A DNA stretch of 64,000 bases, from assembly GCA_027487865.1 (NCBI GenBank), contig JAIYCT010000002.1, positions 403,038 to 467,037 of the forward strand, read 5' to 3'. The translations under genes were made by a program, and so were the position numbers. The notes under the pieces were generated by a model. That model did no database searches, was not told the DNA's origin, and saw nothing but the letters and a program-made list of their open reading frames with translations. This DNA is from Microbacteriaceae bacterium (GTDB taxonomy: Bacteria > Actinomycetota > Actinomycetes > Actinomycetales > Microbacteriaceae). The stretch's first letter is position 1. Each line of letters opens with the position of its first letter. Shown here one piece after another: positions 26,655 through 36,084 of this stretch.

Positions 26655-27965
26655 TTGCTCTTCGAACTAAATAAGTCACAGACGTTCACCGCTGAGGCAG
26701 CCCGGGTTTCTCGCTCGGTGCTGCCTAGCGGTGTTCGCATTTTGACCGAGGAGGTCCCCGGAGCACCCTCTGTCGCCATCTCCGCTTCGGTTGCAGTCGG
26801 TTCCAGGGATGAGACCGGCGGACACTTTGGCTCGACCCACTTTTTAGAGCATCTGCTGTTCAAAGGCACCAAGCGCCGCGGTCAAAAAGACATCTCGGTG
26901 GCTTTTGATTCGGTGGGCGGATCCTCAAATGCCGCAACCGCTAAGGAATACACCAGTTACTACGCCAGAGTGCAAAACTCGGCTTTGCCTTTGGCGATGG
27001 ATCTTTTGGTGGACATGTTCACCTCGGCGAGAATCGACGATTCAGATTTCACTGTCGAGCGAACTGTAATTCTTGAAGAGCTTGCGATGAATGACGATGA
27101 TCCTGAGGATGTCGCTCACGAAGCATTAGCCGAAGCCCTGCTGCCAGAGCACGAACTTGGCCGACCAATTGGCGGCACCCCGGACACCATCAACGCTGTT
27201 GATCGCGATTCGGTGTTTGAGCACTACCTAAAGCACTACCGACCAGAGAATCTGGTGATTACTGCCGCAGGCGGTGCCAGTCACGAGCAGGTAGTCGAGC
27301 TTGTAAACACTGAGCTTGCTCGAGTTGATTGGCAGGCAGCTTCGAGCCCAAATGCTCGTCGAGCTCAGTTTGATGCGGAACTGGGACAGGCTGAGAAGTT
27401 TAGATTTATCGAAAAGGATGTGGCGCAAGCCAATGTTCTTCTTGGGTTTCAGAGCATTCGTGGAAACGATGACGCTAGGTATGCCCTAGGGATAATGAAC
27501 ACCATCTTGGGTGGTGGAATGTCGTCCAGGCTCTACCAGGCTATTCGTGAAGAGCGTGGCTTGGCATACTCGACCTACTCTTACCAGCAGGGCTATGCCG
27601 ATGCCGGCTACTACGGCCTCTATGCCGGCACCAACCCGGAGAATGCTGTCGTTGTTACCAAGCTGATGTGGGAGATCTTCCAGGAGCTTGCAGACAACGG
27701 TGTGACCCAGGCTGAATATGATCTAGCGCTGGGAAACATCACTGGCGGCCTAGCGCTTCGATACGAGAGTTCTATCGCCCGCATGAACCGCTTGCTATCA
27801 GCTGAGATCGGCACCGGGGAGTACCTGTCGGTCTCGGAGGTAATGGAACGATTTAGTGCGGTAACTCTGTCGGATGTGCAGCAAATTGCGCAGAGAATCA
27901 TCACCTCACCGTCATCACTGATTGCGGTCGGCGAAGGACTTGAACATCTCCAAGAGTTAGCTTGA
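26655..27965 (+). CDS. M16 family zinc metallopeptidase (processing-peptidase-like)
   Basis: 436-residue member of the insulinase/mitochondrial processing peptidase family, always found after pnp in Actinobacteria. The inverted zinc motif H-x-x-E-H is at residues 62-66 (HFLEH), with the third ligand glutamate in VERTVILEELAMN about 75 residues later. Contains both N-terminal catalytic and C-terminal half domains. TTG start 4 nt after the pnp stop; no better start is available upstream. Natural substrates are unknown. Translation is likely coupled to pnp. Confidence 0.88.
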   Translation: MLFELNKSQTFTAEAARVSRSVLPSGVRILTEEVPGAPSVAISASVAVGSRDETGGHFGSTHFLEHLLFKGTKRRGQKDISVAFDSVGGSSNAATAKEYTSYYARVQNSALPLAMDLLVDMFTSARIDDSDFTVERTVILEELAMNDDDPEDVAHEALAEALLPEHELGRPIGGTPDTINAVDRDSVFEHYLKHYRPENLVITAAGGASHEQVVELVNTELARVDWQAASSPNARRAQFDAELGQAEKFRFIEKDVAQANVLLGFQSIRGNDDARYALGIMNTILGGGMSSRLYQAIREERGLAYSTYSYQQGYADAGYYGLYAGTNPENAVVVTKLMWEIFQELADNGVTQAEYDLALGNITGGLALRYESSIARMNRLLSAEIGTGEYLSVSEVMERFSAVTLSDVQQIAQRIITSPSSLIAVGEGLEHLQELA

Positions 27966-27971
27966 TAGGTT
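27966..27971 (+). promoter_or_regulatory. -10 hexamer, leaderless dapB start
   Basis: TAGGTT is followed by 7 nt and then the dapB ATG at 27979. No Shine-Dalgarno is seen in front of this ATG. Confidence 0.5.
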
Positions 27972-27978
27972 TATCAGC

Positions 27979-28704
27979 ATGATCTCAGTAGCGGTAGTGG
28001 GCGCAAGCGGCAGAATGGGCAGCCTTGCGCTGCAACTTATTGATTCCGATGCCAACCTCAAGCTGCACGCTTCCCTGACCTCAAAGTCTGACCTTTCACA
28101 CATGCTCGGTGCTGATGTCGTGGTTGACTTCACACTTCCTGAGGTGAGCCGGAAGGTGGTTGAGTACGCCATCAAGCACGATCTCAAGATCGTTGTTGGC
28201 ACCTCCGGTTGGAGCGAAATCCACCTTGCGGAATTGAGCAAGTTGCTCGCAGAGCACCCAAGCGCCGCAGCGATTGTGGTCCCTAATTTCTCAATTGGTT
28301 CGATGCTCGCTCAGCAGCTTGCGGCTTTAGCTGCCAAGTACTTTGACTCCATCGAAATCGTTGAGGCTCACCATGCCGGCAAGGTCGATTCGCCGTCTGG
28401 CACCGCAGTCAGAACCGCTGAACAGATTGCTGCTGCCCGCAAAGGCATGGTCCAGCCACTAATTCCAGGAGTTGAGCAGCCTGCTCGCGGTCAAGTGGTT
28501 GCGGGTGTGCCAATCCACTCACTTCGCCTGCAGGGAGTCTCTGCGAAGCAAGATGTGATTTTCGGTGCCGGTAACGAGATATTGACCATCTCGCACGAGG
28601 TTTCCTCTCACCACGCTTATGCCGAGGGCATTCGCCTGTGTATCGCATACGCCCAAAGTGCCAAGGGCCTAACTGTCGGACTTGATCAGGTCGTAGCGAA
28701 CTAG
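27979..28704 (+). CDS. dapB: 4-hydroxy-tetrahydrodipicolinate reductase
   Basis: Reduces the DapA product with NAD(P)H in the DAP/lysine pathway that feeds peptidoglycan. 241 residues. Nucleotide-binding motif VVGASGRMG at 6-14; active-site segment EAHHAGKVDSPSGTA, with the catalytic His pair and Lys. Works with dapA (30861) and dapF (41800), so three DAP genes are scattered in the same conserved region. Leaderless start predicted from TAGGTT at N7. Its stop shares one base with the next gene. Confidence 0.95.
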   Translation: MISVAVVGASGRMGSLALQLIDSDANLKLHASLTSKSDLSHMLGADVVVDFTLPEVSRKVVEYAIKHDLKIVVGTSGWSEIHLAELSKLLAEHPSAAAIVVPNFSIGSMLAQQLAALAAKYFDSIEIVEAHHAGKVDSPSGTAVRTAEQIAAARKGMVQPLIPGVEQPARGQVVAGVPIHSLRLQGVSAKQDVIFGAGNEILTISHEVSSHHAYAEGIRLCIAYAQSAKGLTVGLDQVVAN

Positions 28705-29141
28705 TGTCAGCAAAAATCTGGGCCTTGGTGATGGCCGCTCTGGCTGTTATTTATTTGGTTTTGCTGGGCCAAAAGGCTATCTTGCTGCTGTTAGATGCGA
28801 GCCTGGTGGCAAAGGCCATGGGAGTTGCACTTTTGGTGCTGCCGTTGATTGCCGCTTGGGCAATCCTCACCGAAATCAAGTTTGGGATGGACGCAGAGAG
28901 ACTTTCTCGCAGAAATTCTGAGCCCGCGTTGGAATTCGAACTTCGACCAAGCGGTAAACCAACCAAGGAAAGTGCTCAGGCTGAGTTTGAGCGAATCAAA
29001 TCCTTGGTGTCAAAAGATCTTTCCAACTGGGAACTCTGGTTTCGCCTGGGGGAGTGCTACGAAGCTTCCGGCGACCGCAAGCTAGCTCGCAAGTCAATCC
29101 GCAAGGCAATCAAACTAGCTAACGATCCCAAAGCGCTTTAG
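28704..29141 (+). CDS. Membrane protein with TPR-like C-terminal segment
   Basis: 145 residues from a GTG start overlapping the dapB stop. Two membrane segments (ALVMAALAVIYLVLLGQKAI and VALLVLPLIAAWAIL) are followed by a cytoplasmic helical tail. In the tail, NWELWFRLGECYEASGDRKLARKSIRKAI resembles a single tetratricopeptide repeat, suggesting protein-protein contact. Homologous proteins follow dapB in other Actinobacteria, but I know of no assigned function. Its last 27 bases overlap the convergent DUF4395 gene, the longest antisense overlap in the window. Confidence 0.75.
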   Translation: MSAKIWALVMAALAVIYLVLLGQKAILLLLDASLVAKAMGVALLVLPLIAAWAILTEIKFGMDAERLSRRNSEPALEFELRPSGKPTKESAQAEFERIKSLVSKDLSNWELWFRLGECYEASGDRKLARKSIRKAIKLANDPKAL

Positions 29142-29558
29142 GCCTAAGTACATCTGGCAACCCAGGCAGAAGTTGAAAAATGCGTTTAGGAAAGCGGCAA
29201 AGAAGATAAATCCAGCGCTCACTGCAACCAGTACCGGTGCAAACCAGAAACCAACCAATCCCAACAGCGCAAACCCAAGTCCTACCTTTTGGGCAAACTG
29301 TGGTGGGCGTGAATCCTCTAGCTCACTTGGCGCTGAAAGGCGCGGGCGAACTAGCTTCTTAAACACAAGTCCGTATGGGTGAGTCTTAGGGCTAAAAACG
29401 CTCCAGCTAAATAGCACTGCGAGCAACACGATTAGCGGGTAGGCGGCAGAGAAGCCCTCTGGGGCCGATACCGCGATACCGAACGCGGCTAGGGACAGCG
29501 CGCTTGTGATGGCGGCACCGAATCTTGGTCCGCGAGGATCGATTAGTTCTGCACTCAT
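29115..29558 (-). CDS. DUF4395 family membrane protein
   Basis: 147 residues, with four membrane segments arranged as two hairpins separated by a charged loop, and a conserved terminal CLGCQMY motif, whose CxxC pair suggests a redox partner. Typical DUF4395 start DPRGPRFGAAI. It overlaps the thioredoxin-like gene by 4 nt (start inside the upstream stop), so the two are translationally coupled; DUF4395 and thioredoxin-like genes commonly pair. A role passing electrons across the membrane to the thioredoxin domain is a reasonable guess. Confidence 0.85.
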   Translation of the reverse strand: MSAELIDPRGPRFGAAITSALSLAAFGIAVSAPEGFSAAYPLIVLLAVLFSWSVFSPKTHPYGLVFKKLVRPRLSAPSELEDSRPPQFAQKVGLGFALLGLVGFWFAPVLVAVSAGFIFFAAFLNAFFNFCLGCQMYLGLKRFGIVS

Positions 29559-29998
29559 TTGATTCCTAACTTTGTTAGCTCTTGTTGGATTAGTCCTTGC
29601 TTTGGAACACCGCTCACCCGGAATGTTAGCTCGCCTAGTGCGTTGAGGATAAAGACCGTTGGGGTTTGCGAAATATTAAACCGGGCCGCAAGATCTAGCC
29701 GGTCGGTTAGATCAACTTCGGCTTGCAGCACTCCGGCGGAGCCTTTTTCTATTTGCGTAAGAGAACGACGAACCCCAGGGCACTGCCCGCAATACTCCGT
29801 CGAAAATAGCAGCAGGGTAGCGCTCTTGCCCGGTTTGCTTACCGGGGAGCCATTCTTGTGAGCTCCAATTCGCGAAAGGTCAATGACCTCGCTTTTTTGG
29901 ATGCTTCGGCCTCTGCCCGCGGATACTTTGTAGAAGATGCCAGCAGCCAGCGTGAGGCCCAGTAGCCCAAGCGCTAGATACAAACCAGAGATTTCCAC
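29555..29998 (-). CDS. Membrane-anchored thioredoxin-like protein (CGQC)
   Basis: 147 residues: one N-terminal membrane anchor (LYLALGLLGLTLAAGIFY), a basic linker, and a thioredoxin fold from about residue 50. Active site is YCGQC, differing from the usual WCGPC, so redox potential is likely altered; the cis-proline loop SQTPTVFIL is present. GTG start at 29998. TACCCT lies 6 nt upstream, suggesting a leaderless message. It forms a minus-strand pair with the DUF4395 gene between dapB and thyX, interrupting the otherwise plus-strand cluster. Confidence 0.85.
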   Translation of the reverse strand: MEISGLYLALGLLGLTLAAGIFYKVSAGRGRSIQKSEVIDLSRIGAHKNGSPVSKPGKSATLLLFSTEYCGQCPGVRRSLTQIEKGSAGVLQAEVDLTDRLDLAARFNISQTPTVFILNALGELTFRVSGVPKQGLIQQELTKLGIK

Positions 29999-30004
29999 TT
30001 GCCA

Positions 30005-30010
30005 AGGGTA
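30005..30010 (-). promoter_or_regulatory. -10 hexamer, leaderless thioredoxin-like gene start
   Basis: On the minus strand TACCCT is 6 nt before the GTG at 29998. Confidence 0.4.
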
Positions 30011-30065
30011 AGCGATTGCACCGACCAGTTGCGGAGTGTTGCGCTTTTTTACTTTTTGGCTCGTC

Positions 30066-30071
30066 TAGGCT
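30066..30071 (+). promoter_or_regulatory. -10 hexamer, leaderless thyX start
   Basis: TAGGCT followed by 7 nt and the GTG at 30079, supporting this start over the longer open frame. Confidence 0.5.
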
Positions 30072-30078
30072 TTGTGCC

Positions 30079-30807
30079 GTGAGTGAAATTGAATTTAGAA
30101 CAGATATGACCGTTGAGCTGGTTCGAGCCTCTGCCAACGATGCCGACGTGCTTTATGCCGCAAGAGTTTCAACTCAGGGCGAGCAGACCCTTGAGGGCGC
30201 CCTAAAGTCCGATGCCGAGACTGATCAGCGCGACAAGGGTTTGATCAACTACCTGATGCGCGATCGCCACGGATCCCCTTTTGAGCACAACTCTCTTACG
30301 TTCTACGTTCAGGCCCCAATCTTTGTATTCCGCGAGTTCATGCGTCACCGCATCGCAAGCTACAACGAAGAATCCGGACGCTATCGTGAGCTTCGTCCGG
30401 TCTTCTATGTCCCGGGCCCTGAGCGCAAACTGATTCAGGTTGGAAAGCCTGGTCACTACGAGTTCCATGACGGCAGCGCTGAGCAGACCGCACTGGTTGA
30501 GCAGGAAACCATGGCGGTTACCCGCGCAGCCTACGAGGCATACCAGCGCATGCTGGAGGCAGGCATTGCCAGGGAAGTGGCTCGTATCGTGCTGCCACTG
30601 AACATCTACTCGAGCATGTATGTCACCATGAACTCTCGTGCACTGATGAACTTCCTATCGCTTCGCACCTCACGCGAGGGCACTCACTTCCCCTCTTACC
30701 CGCAGCGTGAGATCGAAATGGTTGCGGAGAAGATGGAAGATTTCTGGGCGGAGCTTATGCCTTTGACCTACGAATCCTTCAACGCGAATGGCCGAGTAGC
30801 CCCGTAG
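30079..30807 (+). CDS. thyX: Flavin-dependent thymidylate synthase
   Basis: Makes dTMP from dUMP using FAD, NADPH and methylene-tetrahydrofolate. 242 residues from the GTG at 30079. The frame is open to 30016, but that segment is not family-like, and a TAGGCT hexamer sits 7 nt before the GTG. The ThyX signature RHR-x2-S-x-NEESGRY is at 89-102. The C-terminal LSLRTS and YPQREIEMVAEKMEDFW segments are intact. Between dapB and dapA, as in many Actinobacteria. Confidence 0.95.
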   Translation: MSEIEFRTDMTVELVRASANDADVLYAARVSTQGEQTLEGALKSDAETDQRDKGLINYLMRDRHGSPFEHNSLTFYVQAPIFVFREFMRHRIASYNEESGRYRELRPVFYVPGPERKLIQVGKPGHYEFHDGSAEQTALVEQETMAVTRAAYEAYQRMLEAGIAREVARIVLPLNIYSSMYVTMNSRALMNFLSLRTSREGTHFPSYPQREIEMVAEKMEDFWAELMPLTYESFNANGRVAP

Positions 30808-30848
30808 CCTAAACAACCAGGTTCTTGGTTCCCCATTGCCCATGCGGG

Positions 30849-30854
30849 TAGGCT
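30849..30854 (+). promoter_or_regulatory. -10 hexamer and -35, leaderless dapA start
   Basis: TAGGCT lies 6 nt before the dapA ATG; TTGGTT at 30825-30830 is a -35 candidate with an 18-nt spacer. The same region can fold (TAGCCTA 30805-30811 with TAGGCTA 30849-30855), but a leaderless transcript would not contain it. Confidence 0.5.
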
Positions 30855-30860
30855 AGTCAA

Positions 30861-31841
30861 ATGGTTCAACAACATAAAGATCTCTTCGGTCAGGTGCTGG
30901 TCGCGCTCGTGACCCCGATGACCGCGGATGGTGAAGTCGATTGGGACGCTACCGAGCGTCACATGGACTATGTGATTTCAAATGGTGCAGACGGCGTAGT
31001 GGTTACCGGCACCACCGGTGAAACCTCAACCCTTACCGATGCTGAGAAGATCAAGCTTGTCGAGGTTGGAAAGTCCGTTTCTGCGGGACGTGCCAAGATC
31101 ATCACCGGCGGTGGCTCTAACGAAACCGCACACGCCATGCAACTTTACAAGGCCAGCGAAAAAGCGGGTGCAGACGGCGTCATGATTGTGACCCCTTACT
31201 ACAACAAGCCAACCCAGGCTGGAATTCTTACTCACTTCCGACTAATCGCTGACGCCACCGACCTGCCGGTTATCTTGTATGACATTCCAGGGCGCACCGG
31301 CGTTGCCATTGCCTACGACACTTTTCACCGCGCAGCCAAGCACCCAAACATCGTTGCAATCAAGGACGCTAAGGGTGATTTAGCGCAGGCTTCTCGATTG
31401 ATGTTGGAAACCGGATTGCTGTATTTCTCTGGCGATGATCCGAATGTTCTGCCTCATCTTTCGATTGGGGCCACCGGTCTGATCGGTGTCACCGCAAACA
31501 TTGCCCCTCATGCCTATCGCGAGATGGTGGATGCCACCAATAAGAACGATTTCCACTCAGCACTCAAGGTCCACAACGCACTTGAGCCGTTGCAGCGTGC
31601 GATTATGACTCACGTTCCAGGAACCGTTGCGGCAAAATACGTGCTGCACGGTTCGGGGCACATCAACTCGCCTCGCGTGCGTCTGCCGCTGGTTGGTCCT
31701 GAGGACCATGAGGCAGCAGCAATCGAAAGCGGCATCGACCAGGTGGTTTCGGTCCCAGGCTTGAACTTCGATAACTTTAGACCGGATCGCAATGCTGCTG
31801 CCGGTGGTGCCTTGCCCAAGGTGGCGGGAACTACTCGCTAG
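30861..31841 (+). CDS. dapA: 4-hydroxy-tetrahydrodipicolinate synthase
   Basis: Condenses pyruvate with aspartate semialdehyde, the first DAP/lysine step. 326 residues, about 30 longer than the family average because of a C-terminal extension after the (beta/alpha)8 barrel (from about residue 275). Motifs: GTTGETSTL near 50-58, TPYYNKPTQ (111-119), Y140 in LYDIPGRTG, and Schiff-base lysine K168 in VAIKDAKGD. Leaderless ATG predicted. Its stop shares one base with the RNase J GTG. Confidence 0.95.
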   Translation: MVQQHKDLFGQVLVALVTPMTADGEVDWDATERHMDYVISNGADGVVVTGTTGETSTLTDAEKIKLVEVGKSVSAGRAKIITGGGSNETAHAMQLYKASEKAGADGVMIVTPYYNKPTQAGILTHFRLIADATDLPVILYDIPGRTGVAIAYDTFHRAAKHPNIVAIKDAKGDLAQASRLMLETGLLYFSGDDPNVLPHLSIGATGLIGVTANIAPHAYREMVDATNKNDFHSALKVHNALEPLQRAIMTHVPGTVAAKYVLHGSGHINSPRVRLPLVGPEDHEAAAIESGIDQVVSVPGLNFDNFRPDRNAAAGGALPKVAGTTR

Positions 31842-33523
31842 TGGAGTTATCGGCACCAGCACCGCTTAGACCAGGCGTTTTGCGCATCATTCCGCTTGGC
31901 GGAATTGGTGAAATTGGTCGAAACATGACCGTATTTGAACTAGACGGTCAGATCATGATTCTGGACTGCGGTGTGCTGTTCCCAGAGGAAACTCAACCCG
32001 GTGTCGATCTGATTTTGCCGGATTTTGGTTACTTGGAGGACAAGCTGGACCGGATTGTCGGTGCTGTGCTCACCCACGGTCACGAGGACCACATCGGTGG
32101 CGTGCCATATCTTTTGGCGATGCGCAAAGACATCCCAATCATTGGTTCAACGCTAACCCTTGCGCTAGTTGAGGCAAAGCTAAAAGAGCACCGAATCACT
32201 CCTTTCTCGCACACCGTGAAAGAGGGTCAGATCGAGCAGCTTGGCCCGTTCAATCTTGAGTTTGTGGCTGTAAACCACTCGATCCCAGACTCGCTGGCGG
32301 TAATCATCAGAAGCACTGCCGGAACAGTTTTGGCTACCGGTGATTTCAAGATGGACCAGTTGCCTCTCGATGGCCGCTTGACCGATCTTCGGACCTTTGC
32401 ACGCATTGGCGAAGAGGGCCTTGATCTATTCATGGTGGACAGCACCAATGCCGATGTCCCAGGCTTCACACCGCTGGAGCGCGATATCGGTCCGGTTATT
32501 GAGAACGTGATTAGCAAGACTTTGGGCAAGGTGGTGGTTGCGTCATTCTCCTCACACGTTCACCGCGTGCAGCAGGTGCTGGATGCAGCGGTTGCAAATA
32601 ATCGCAAAGTGGCCTTTGTTGGCCGCAGCATGGTTCGCAACATGGGCATCGCGGCAGACCTTGGCTATCTCAAAGTTCCTGCCGGTTTGATTGTTGACCT
32701 AAATGACATCGATGAGATTCCAGATAACCGAATTGTGCTGATGTCAACCGGCAGCCAGGGTGAGCCGATGGCTGTGCTATCGAGAATCGCTAACCGCGAT
32801 CACCGCATCATCATTGGTGAGGGCGACACAGTTTTGATGGCGTCTTCTTTGATTCCGGGTAACGAGAATGCGGTCTACCGAGTAATCGATGGATTGATTC
32901 GCCTTGGCGCGAATGTGGTGCACAAGGGCAATGCCAAGGTTCACGTCTCTGGACACGCAGCCGCAGGGGAGTTGCTTTACTGCTACAACATCCTCAAGCC
33001 CAGAAACGTGCTTCCGATCCACGGTGAGGCACGACACCTGCACGCAAATGCCAAGCTCGCTATTCAAACCGGAGTGCCTGCCGAGCAGACTCTGATTGTT
33101 CACGATGGCGCGGTGATTGACCTGGTAGATGGTGTCGCCAAGGTTGTCGGCCAGGTCCCTTGCGACATGCTCTATGTCGATGGCAAGACGGTGGGAAAGA
33201 TCACCGATGAGGACCTCAAAGACCGCAGAATCCTTGCGGCCGAGGGATTTATCTCAATTTTTGCGGTGATTGATCCGAGCACCGGCAAGGTTGTCGAAGG
33301 ACCTGAGATTCGCGCTCGAGCGTATGCCGAAGATGACCATGTGTTTGACGACATCCTTCCTGAGATTGAGCGGGCACTAGAGCGCGCTGCGGTTGAGGGA
33401 ATCAGGGACACCTACACAATGCAGCAGGTTATTCGCAGGACCATCGGCGGTTGGGTGGCAAAAGCTCACCGCAGAAAGCCAATGATCATCCCGATCGTTG
33501 TTCACTCCTCCCGCCCTGCCTAG
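31841..33523 (+). CDS. rnj: Ribonuclease J
   Basis: Metallo-beta-lactamase/beta-CASP ribonuclease with endonuclease and 5'-3' exonuclease activity, central to mRNA and rRNA processing. 560 residues. Metal site HGHEDH at 79-84, then NHSIPDS, TGDFKMD, the beta-CASP STGSQGEP segment and the HVSGHA motif; the C-terminal domain is complete. GTG start overlapping the dapA stop, so the two are coupled, a conserved actinobacterial arrangement. It complements PNPase (24432) for opposite-direction RNA decay. Confidence 0.95.
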   Translation: MELSAPAPLRPGVLRIIPLGGIGEIGRNMTVFELDGQIMILDCGVLFPEETQPGVDLILPDFGYLEDKLDRIVGAVLTHGHEDHIGGVPYLLAMRKDIPIIGSTLTLALVEAKLKEHRITPFSHTVKEGQIEQLGPFNLEFVAVNHSIPDSLAVIIRSTAGTVLATGDFKMDQLPLDGRLTDLRTFARIGEEGLDLFMVDSTNADVPGFTPLERDIGPVIENVISKTLGKVVVASFSSHVHRVQQVLDAAVANNRKVAFVGRSMVRNMGIAADLGYLKVPAGLIVDLNDIDEIPDNRIVLMSTGSQGEPMAVLSRIANRDHRIIIGEGDTVLMASSLIPGNENAVYRVIDGLIRLGANVVHKGNAKVHVSGHAAAGELLYCYNILKPRNVLPIHGEARHLHANAKLAIQTGVPAEQTLIVHDGAVIDLVDGVAKVVGQVPCDMLYVDGKTVGKITDEDLKDRRILAAEGFISIFAVIDPSTGKVVEGPEIRARAYAEDDHVFDDILPEIERALERAAVEGIRDTYTMQQVIRRTIGGWVAKAHRRKPMIIPIVVHSSRPA

Positions 33524-33546
33524 GGCAAAATGACCTAAAGCCTTGC

Positions 33547-33552
33547 TAACTT
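33547..33552 (+). promoter_or_regulatory. -10 hexamer, leaderless ftsK start
   Basis: TAACTT followed by 6 nt and ATG at 33559. A GTG at 33553 immediately after the hexamer would be too close to be the transcript start. Confidence 0.45.
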
Positions 33553-33558
33553 GTGTGC

Positions 33559-36084
33559 ATGGCTTCAAAGACCCCACCGCCTAGAAAACCCAGCGGTAGA
33601 AAACCGGCGCGAACTGCAGCACCTAGAGCAGCAGCCACTAAGCCACGTCCGGCTAAGGCACAGGGTCCAGGGTTTTTGGCGGGGCTGAGCAAGTTTTACC
33701 TGGGAACTGCTCACCTAATGGGCAAGTTCGTGAGAGCGTTTAGCACCGAGAAGCTGGCAGACGAAGATCGTCGCGACGGCGCACCATTTTTTATCTTTCT
33801 GCTTTCCGTATTTGGAGCGGTTTTTGCCTGGTTTCTAATCAATGAACCTTGGGCAAAAGCACTTCACTCCTATACCTTCGGCATGCTTTTTGGCTTGGTG
33901 GCTTATGCGCTACCGGCAGTCTTCCTTTTCTATTCGCTGTTTTTGTTTAGGCACCCAGCCTCGGTGCGCGATAGTTCGCGATTCGCCGTTGGTTTTTGGT
34001 TATTTCTCTCGGTAATCTCAGGCTTCTTCCACATCTTTGGTGGAACGCCCTCCCCAAATGTTGAAGGACCTGAGGGACTAGCGCTAGCCGGAGGACTCTT
34101 CGGTTGGTTGATTGGCGGGCCGCTGTTGAGCATGCTCACCATCTGGGGGGCAACACCGGTGCTGGTGCTTTTGGTTGCTGTCTCGGTTTTGGTTATGACT
34201 GGCACCGCGCCAAACAAGATCAAGCCTCGGCTTAGCGAGTTCTACAACTTCCTGTTCGGCATCAAGCCAAAGGCTGAAATTCCAGATGCTTTTGACGGCA
34301 AGAAGTCCAGCTGGTGGAACAAGGACAAAGCTGTCAAGCCTGCATTTGACACCGCTGTGGTTGAAGCCATTGATGAATTTGTCGACGAGCACCTCGAAGA
34401 GCCTTACCCAGCGGTTGAAATGACTGATCCTGTCGAAGAACTCGAGTTTTTATCGCAAGAAGAGGGCCTCACCGAGCCAATTGATGTGCTCGAAGAAGCA
34501 GCCGTAGCAGCCCCCAAGGTAAAAAAAGCCAATAAACCATACGTGTTGCCATCGCTCTCGCTTTTGGCTCCTGGCTCTCCACCAAAAGCCAAGAGCGCGG
34601 TCAATGACCAAATCGTTGCTGCAATCAACGATGTCTTCAAGGAATTTGATGTCGAAGCTAGAGTCTCTGGATTCCAGCGCGGTCCGACGGTTACCCGCTA
34701 CGAAGTTGAGCTAGCGCCGGGTGTCAAGGTTGAGGCGGTGACTCGCCTTACCAACAATATTTCTTATGCGGTGGCGTCCAACGAGGTGAGAATCCTGGCA
34801 CCGATTCCCGGTAAGAGCGCTATTGGAATTGAAATTCCGAACACTGACCGAGAGACAGTGTCTTTAGGTGATGTGCTTCGCAGCAAAAACGCAGCTAACA
34901 GCACACACCCGCTAACCATTGGTGTCGGTAAAGATGTCGAGGGTGGTTACCTAGTTGCGAACTTGGCAAAGATGCCGCACCTTTTGGTTGCAGGTGCAAC
35001 AGGTGCGGGTAAGTCCTCTTTCGTGAACGCGATGATTACCTCGATCTTGATGCGCTCAAAGCCATCCGAGGTTCGCATGGTGCTAATCGACCCAAAGCGA
35101 GTAGAGCTCGCGGCTTATCAGGGCGTCCCGCACCTTGTCACCCCAATCATCACAAACCCCAAGAAGGCAGCCGAGGCACTGCAGTGGGTTGTGAAGGAGA
35201 TGGATTCTCGCTACGACGATTTGGCAAGCTTTGGCTTTAAGCACATCGATGATTTCAACCGGGCAATCGTGGCCGGTGAAGTCAAGGTGCCGGAAAATTC
35301 GCGTCGAGAACTACAGCCCTATCCATACCTACTGGTAGTCGTGGATGAGCTAGCAGATCTCATGATCGTTGCCCCGCGCGATGTTGAAGACTCGATCGTC
35401 CGAATCACCCAGCTTGCAAGAGCCTCCGGTATTCACCTGGTGCTTGCCACCCAGCGTCCATCAGTTGACGTTGTCACAGGGTTGATCAAGGCAAACGTTC
35501 CTTCGAGACTGGCCTTCTCAGTTTCCTCGGTCACCGACTCTCGAGTAATCCTGGATCAGCCAGGTGCCGAGAAGCTCGTTGGCCAAGGAGATGCGCTTTT
35601 CGCACCAATGGGTACGAACAAGCCGGTGAGGGTTCAAGGTGCTTGGATTTCAGAAGACGAGCTGCATCGAATCGTGAACCATGTCAAAGCGCAAATGGAG
35701 CCCGAATACCGCAGTGACGTCACCGTGGTTGCTCAAACGCGCGTTGTCGACAGTGACATTGGAGATGACCTTGATCTTTTGCTACAGGCCACCAACTTGG
35801 TGGTCAACTCGCAGTTTGGCTCAACGTCAATGCTGCAGCGAAAGCTCAGGGTGGGTTTTGCCAAAGCCGGAAGGCTCATGGACCTCATGGAATCCCGGGG
35901 TATCGTCGGTCCTTCGGAGGGTTCAAAGGCGAGAGATGTCCTGGTCAAACCAGACGAACTTCCGCAACTGCTCGCCAAGTTGTCAGGGGCTACCTCAGCG
36001 GTATTTGAGGGAGACCTGCCAGGCGAAGAGGATGACGGCGATGAAGATGCTTGGCAGCTAACCGGCAGGCGAGATGACTTCTAA
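33559..36084 (+). CDS. ftsK: DNA translocase FtsK/SpoIIIE
   Basis: Septum-located ATPase pumping chromosomal DNA during division and guiding dimer resolution. 841 residues: basic Pro-rich N-terminus, four membrane segments (about 75-215), acidic linker (about 265-320), alpha and beta motor domains with Walker A GATGAGKS near 479-486 and [12 protein letters not shown] as Walker [12 protein letters not shown], then the gamma winged helix ([19 protein letters not shown]). ATG at 33559 is preferred to the GTG two codons upstream. Overlaps pgsA by 11 nt. Confidence 0.95.
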   Translation: MASKTPPPRKPSGRKPARTAAPRAAATKPRPAKAQGPGFLAGLSKFYLGTAHLMGKFVRAFSTEKLADEDRRDGAPFFIFLLSVFGAVFAWFLINEPWAKALHSYTFGMLFGLVAYALPAVFLFYSLFLFRHPASVRDSSRFAVGFWLFLSVISGFFHIFGGTPSPNVEGPEGLALAGGLFGWLIGGPLLSMLTIWGATPVLVLLVAVSVLVMTGTAPNKIKPRLSEFYNFLFGIKPKAEIPDAFDGKKSSWWNKDKAVKPAFDTAVVEAIDEFVDEHLEEPYPAVEMTDPVEELEFLSQEEGLTEPIDVLEEAAVAAPKVKKANKPYVLPSLSLLAPGSPPKAKSAVNDQIVAAINDVFKEFDVEARVSGFQRGPTVTRYEVELAPGVKVEAVTRLTNNISYAVASNEVRILAPIPGKSAIGIEIPNTDRETVSLGDVLRSKNAANSTHPLTIGVGKDVEGGYLVANLAKMPHLLVAGATGAGKSSFVNAMITSILMRSKPSEVRMVLIDPKRVELAAYQGVPHLVTPIITNPKKAAEALQWVVKEMDSRYDDLASFGFKHIDDFNRAIVAGEVKVPENSRRELQPYPYLLVVVDELADLMIVAPRDVEDSIVRITQLARASGIHLVLATQRPSVDVVTGLIKANVPSRLAFSVSSVTDSRVILDQPGAEKLVGQGDALFAPMGTNKPVRVQGAWISEDELHRIVNHVKAQMEPEYRSDVTVVAQTRVVDSDIGDDLDLLLQATNLVVNSQFGSTSMLQRKLRVGFAKAGRLMDLMESRGIVGPSEGSKARDVLVKPDELPQLLAKLSGATSAVFEGDLPGEEDDGDEDAWQLTGRRDDF

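Noticed and set aside
30016-30078. Longer thyX start at TTG 30016
   Set aside because: The extra residues (HRPVAECCAF...) are not family-like, and a -10 hexamer lies just before the GTG at 30079.
30805-30855. Three-way junction fold before dapA (TAGCCTA/TAGGCTA with two inner hairpins)
   Set aside because: TAGGCT is better explained as the -10 of a leaderless dapA promoter, in which case this RNA is made only as thyX readthrough.
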